Shown here piece by piece: positions 4,795 through 6,826 of a stretch of DNA of 6,826 nt. Positions within the stretch are counted from its first letter, which is position 1. Every line of letters begins with the position of its first letter. The notes beneath the pieces are model-generated. The model was given only the letters and a program-made list of their open reading frames with translations, did not search any database and was not told the origin of the DNA. Origin of the DNA: Thermococcus sp. (GTDB taxonomy: Archaea > Methanobacteriota_B > Thermococci > Thermococcales > Thermococcaceae). The stretch is taken from assembly GCA_027001105.1 (NCBI GenBank), contig JALTMZ010000060.1, positions 1 to 6,826 on the forward strand. Reading direction: 5' to 3'. The position numbers and the translations under genes were made by a program.

Positions 4795-6723
4795 ATGAAA
4801 AAGCTGTTGCCGTTCTTGGCATTAATTCTGCTTATTTCGCCACTGGCACTTGCTCAATGCCCAGCTGAAGGACATACAGTCGTCTTAAAAGCTCCAGCAG
4901 TCTCAAAAACTGCTAACGGAGAGTTAGTTGGTGTAGCCACGGAGTTCGTAATTACAGTAGCCCCGGGAAGCGGACACGTATACGTGGAGACATGGCCATT
5001 AGCGGAAGTTGACATGCAAGCAAGTGCAAGATTGGCTGCCCAAGTAGCGGGTAGGGTTCTTGGAGTCGATATGAGCAAGTATGATGTCTTCATACAGGTT
5101 AAAGCTGATTCACCCATAATTGGAGGACCATCTGCTGGAGGAACCATGACCGTTGGGATAATCGCCGCATTAAAGGGTTGGAAGCTCAGAAACGATGTTA
5201 TGATGACCGGGATGATAAATCCAGATGGAACAATTGGTCCTGTTGGCGGAATTTTGGAAAAAGCATCGGCAGCCCACAGTGTTGGAGCGAAGTTGTTCTT
5301 AATACCTGAGGGACAGAGAATCCAAGTTGTCCAAAAAACTGAACAAAAGCAAATTGGGCCCCTTGTCCAAATAACAACAAAAGAAGAAAAGGTGGATGTT
5401 GTTCAATATGCAAAGGAAAGATGGGGACTGGAGGTAAAGGAAGTCAAAGACATCTATGAGGCTGTGTATTACTTTACAGGACACAAAATAGAAAAGCCCC
5501 AAGCTCCGGAAAATATCAAAATTGACACATCATTCCTCAAAGAAGATGCGGAGAGGGATTACAAAAACACCACAGAATACTACAAACAAGTTGAAAAGAA
5601 GCTCAAAGAGAGCGATGTTAGCTACACAACCTACTCCTATCTCAAAGCAGCGCTTGAAGATGCAAACCAGACCCTAAAAGACGCCAAAGATGCCTTAGAT
5701 TCCGGGATGTACTACACAGCCCTAAGTAAGGACTTCCAAGCGAGGATTATTATCAGACACGTTGATTGGTATCTGGATATGCAGAATGAGAAGGACATTG
5801 AAAAACTACTCAACTCTGTCAATGACGATATAAAAAATACCGAAAATTACGTTTCTAACTTGACAATTAGAGGCACAACAATGCTACAAGCTGTTGCAGC
5901 AAGTGAGGAAAGGATAGAGCAGGCAAAATCTCTTCTCAAGGATGCATGGAGTGATTACTACAAAGGTGACTATTGGAATGCTGTAAGCAATGCTGCATTT
6001 GCATATGAAAGGGTGCAGACAGCAAAGTTCTGGGCTAAATTGGGAGAGAGATACGCAAAAGGTGATGTGATCAGCAGGGATGTAATCAAAGAGACAGCGA
6101 GAGAATACCTGGATAACGCCCGTCTGGTTGTTACCTATATAACTTCAATGTTTGGGGAAAGCTTAATGCAAGGCCTTGTTGATGAGCTGAATAAAGGAGA
6201 GCAGTATTATGAGGATGGGAAGTATTCTGCAGCATTATTTTCAGCAATGGAGGCAAGGATAAGGGCAGAAGTTATACTTGACACCCTTGGAATAGACAAC
6301 GAAACAGTTCTTATGGATAAGCTCCAGCAGATGAAGGAAGATGCAAAAACTGCGATAGCAATAGCCCAGAGCAAAGGTGTCTATCCAATTCTTGGAATGG
6401 CGTACTATGAGTTTGCTCAAAGCTACGAAAAGCAAGGAGGGACTGAAAATATCCAAACGGCTATGATATTCTACCAATACGCAAAAGAGACCGCAATGAT
6501 GTTCCTTCCAAAAACTGTGCCAAAAATTACCGAGAGCACAATTACTCCTCAGATACCCCATCCATCAAATACACAGACACCTACAGATACACAAACAGCC
6601 AGCGCAACTACAACATCAGCAGTTCCTGAGAAAAATGTTCCAACATCACTCTTAGGTGGAATTGGGGCGCTTGGTGTTCTGTTTGGGTTGATAATTGGAA
6701 TTGTGCTTGGAAGAAGGCTTTAA
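4795..6723 (+). CDS. Secreted, membrane-anchored Lon-like (S16) Ser-Lys protease with helical repeats
   Basis: A 642-residue surface protein. Residues 1-20 form a signal peptide (MKKLLPFLALILLISPLALA) cleaved probably before Gln21. A Lon-type proteolytic domain follows, to about 230: the motif GGPSAGG holds Ser113 and GGILEKASAAHS holds Lys156, 43 residues apart as in Lon, with TGMINPDGTIGPVGG between. No AAA+ ATPase domain is present, so it cannot unfold substrates like Lon. Residues about 245-570 are helical with at least three hairpin repeats of the pattern A-x-Y-x-x-G-x-Y-x-x-A (around 286-327, 374-417 and 459-499, perhaps a fourth at 519-548). A Thr/Ser/Pro-rich stalk (about 574-617) leads to a membrane helix (619-638) ending GRRL, so the protease faces outward. 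This fits a group of predicted archaeal S16-type proteases (COG1750-like, recalled). Substrate is unknown; it is likely a single-gene unit, divergent from the transporter operon. Confidence 0.88.
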   Translation: MKKLLPFLALILLISPLALAQCPAEGHTVVLKAPAVSKTANGELVGVATEFVITVAPGSGHVYVETWPLAEVDMQASARLAAQVAGRVLGVDMSKYDVFIQVKADSPIIGGPSAGGTMTVGIIAALKGWKLRNDVMMTGMINPDGTIGPVGGILEKASAAHSVGAKLFLIPEGQRIQVVQKTEQKQIGPLVQITTKEEKVDVVQYAKERWGLEVKEVKDIYEAVYYFTGHKIEKPQAPENIKIDTSFLKEDAERDYKNTTEYYKQVEKKLKESDVSYTTYSYLKAALEDANQTLKDAKDALDSGMYYTALSKDFQARIIIRHVDWYLDMQNEKDIEKLLNSVNDDIKNTENYVSNLTIRGTTMLQAVAASEERIEQAKSLLKDAWSDYYKGDYWNAVSNAAFAYERVQTAKFWAKLGERYAKGDVISRDVIKETAREYLDNARLVVTYITSMFGESLMQGLVDELNKGEQYYEDGKYSAALFSAMEARIRAEVILDTLGIDNETVLMDKLQQMKEDAKTAIAIAQSKGVYPILGMAYYEFAQSYEKQGGTENIQTAMIFYQYAKETAMMFLPKTVPKITESTITPQIPHPSNTQTPTDTQTASATTTSAVPEKNVPTSLLGGIGALGVLFGLIIGIVLGRRL

Positions 6724-6826
6724 TGGGGAGGTAAATTTTTCTCCCCTCTCTTCTTCAATAACGTTATTTCCCAATCAGCCAAACTGGGACAGATTGTGCA
6801 TCCCAAGCGGTAGAATCCTTCATAAT
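6720..6826 (-). CDS. C-terminal fragment of a GCxxCP protein, possibly PAPS-reductase-like (runs off right edge)
   Basis: One minus-strand frame is open from the window edge to a TAA at 6722-6720 and gives 34 residues: YEGFYRLGCTICPSLADWEI, then TLLKKRGEKNLPPH. The other two minus frames stop earlier or look random. The aromatic-G-F-x-R-x-G-C-x2-C-P pattern resembles the C-terminal region of archaeal phosphoadenosine-phosphosulfate reductase-like (ATP-pyrophosphatase) proteins, where it reads roughly GFxRxGCxxCP. The CxxC could bind a metal or act in redox chemistry. Only the tail is visible, so both the existence of the gene (good) and the family (moderate) rest on little sequence. Its stop interlocks with the protease stop on the other strand (6720-6723). 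Confidence 0.6.
   Translation of the reverse strand, partial: YEGFYRLGCTICPSLADWEITLLKKRGEKNLPPH
6725..6746. terminator. Possible terminator hairpin after the protease gene
   Basis: GGGGAG (6725-6730) and CTCCCC (6741-6746) can form a six-pair GC-rich stem round a ten-base loop containing five T, followed by a pyrimidine-rich tract on the plus strand. It starts one base after the protease stop. Archaeal termination depends mainly on T-runs, and this stretch also codes for the tail of the opposing gene, so the structure may be incidental. Confidence 0.35.

Noticed and set aside
4814..4860. Lipobox at the end of the protease signal peptide (Ala-Gln-Cys)
   Set aside because: A lipobox needs a small residue before Cys; here it is Gln. 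Cleavage after Ala20 by an ordinary signal peptidase fits better, and the protein already has a C-terminal anchor.
6241..6561. 106-codon minus-strand frame inside the protease gene
   Set aside because: Cys/Phe/Leu-rich shadow of the helical-repeat coding region with no support of its own.

Overview
The window looks like chromosomal DNA from a hyperthermophilic archaeon of the order Thermococcales (Thermococcus/Pyrococcus type, at the AT-richer end). The evidence is indirect: Arg codons AGA/AGG and Ile codon ATA are frequent, Shine-Dalgarno sites are of the GGTGA/GGTGG type, promoters look like archaeal BRE/TATA elements, genes are packed with overlapping ends, and the protein set is archaeal. 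No species can be fixed by eye. I see no insertion sequence, CRISPR array, tRNA or rRNA, and no obviously broken gene. Coding density is very high: the two largest non-coding gaps are about 119 and 132 bp, and both lie between divergent genes.

Layout. (1) 1-1489, minus strand: a TldD metalloprotease gene, followed with an ATGA overlap by the first 41 codons of its TldE/PmbA partner, which runs off the left edge. (2) 1490-1608: a compact two-way promoter. (3) 1609-2380, plus strand: a tandem winged-helix regulator overlapping a tiny three-helix membrane protein, a probable regulator/membrane-partner pair. (4) 2377-4662, minus strand: an operon of three genes in the order degenerate universal-stress-type protein, NhaD/ArsB-type ion transporter, second universal-stress-type protein. 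The genes are 10 and 2 bp apart, and each of the two downstream ribosome sites overlaps the stop codon before it. (5) 4663-4794: a second divergent promoter region. (6) 4795-6723, plus strand: a secreted, membrane-anchored Lon-type (S16) Ser-Lys protease without an ATPase domain, carrying helical repeats and a Thr/Ser/Pro-rich stalk. (7) 6720-6826, minus strand: the last 34 codons of a gene entering from the right, with a GCxxCP motif, possibly a PAPS-reductase-like protein.

How the genes may work together. TldD and TldE are expected to form one cytoplasmic peptidase. The HTH/membrane pair may be an autoregulated membrane-signal switch. The transporter flanked by two USP-fold proteins suggests a transporter whose activity or expression is tied to nucleotide or stress state; one USP has lost most of the ATP-binding signature and the other has a shortened loop. 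The surface protease is a stand-alone unit. Both convergent junctions (2377-2380 and 6720-6723) have interlocked stop codons, so transcripts must end inside the opposing gene.
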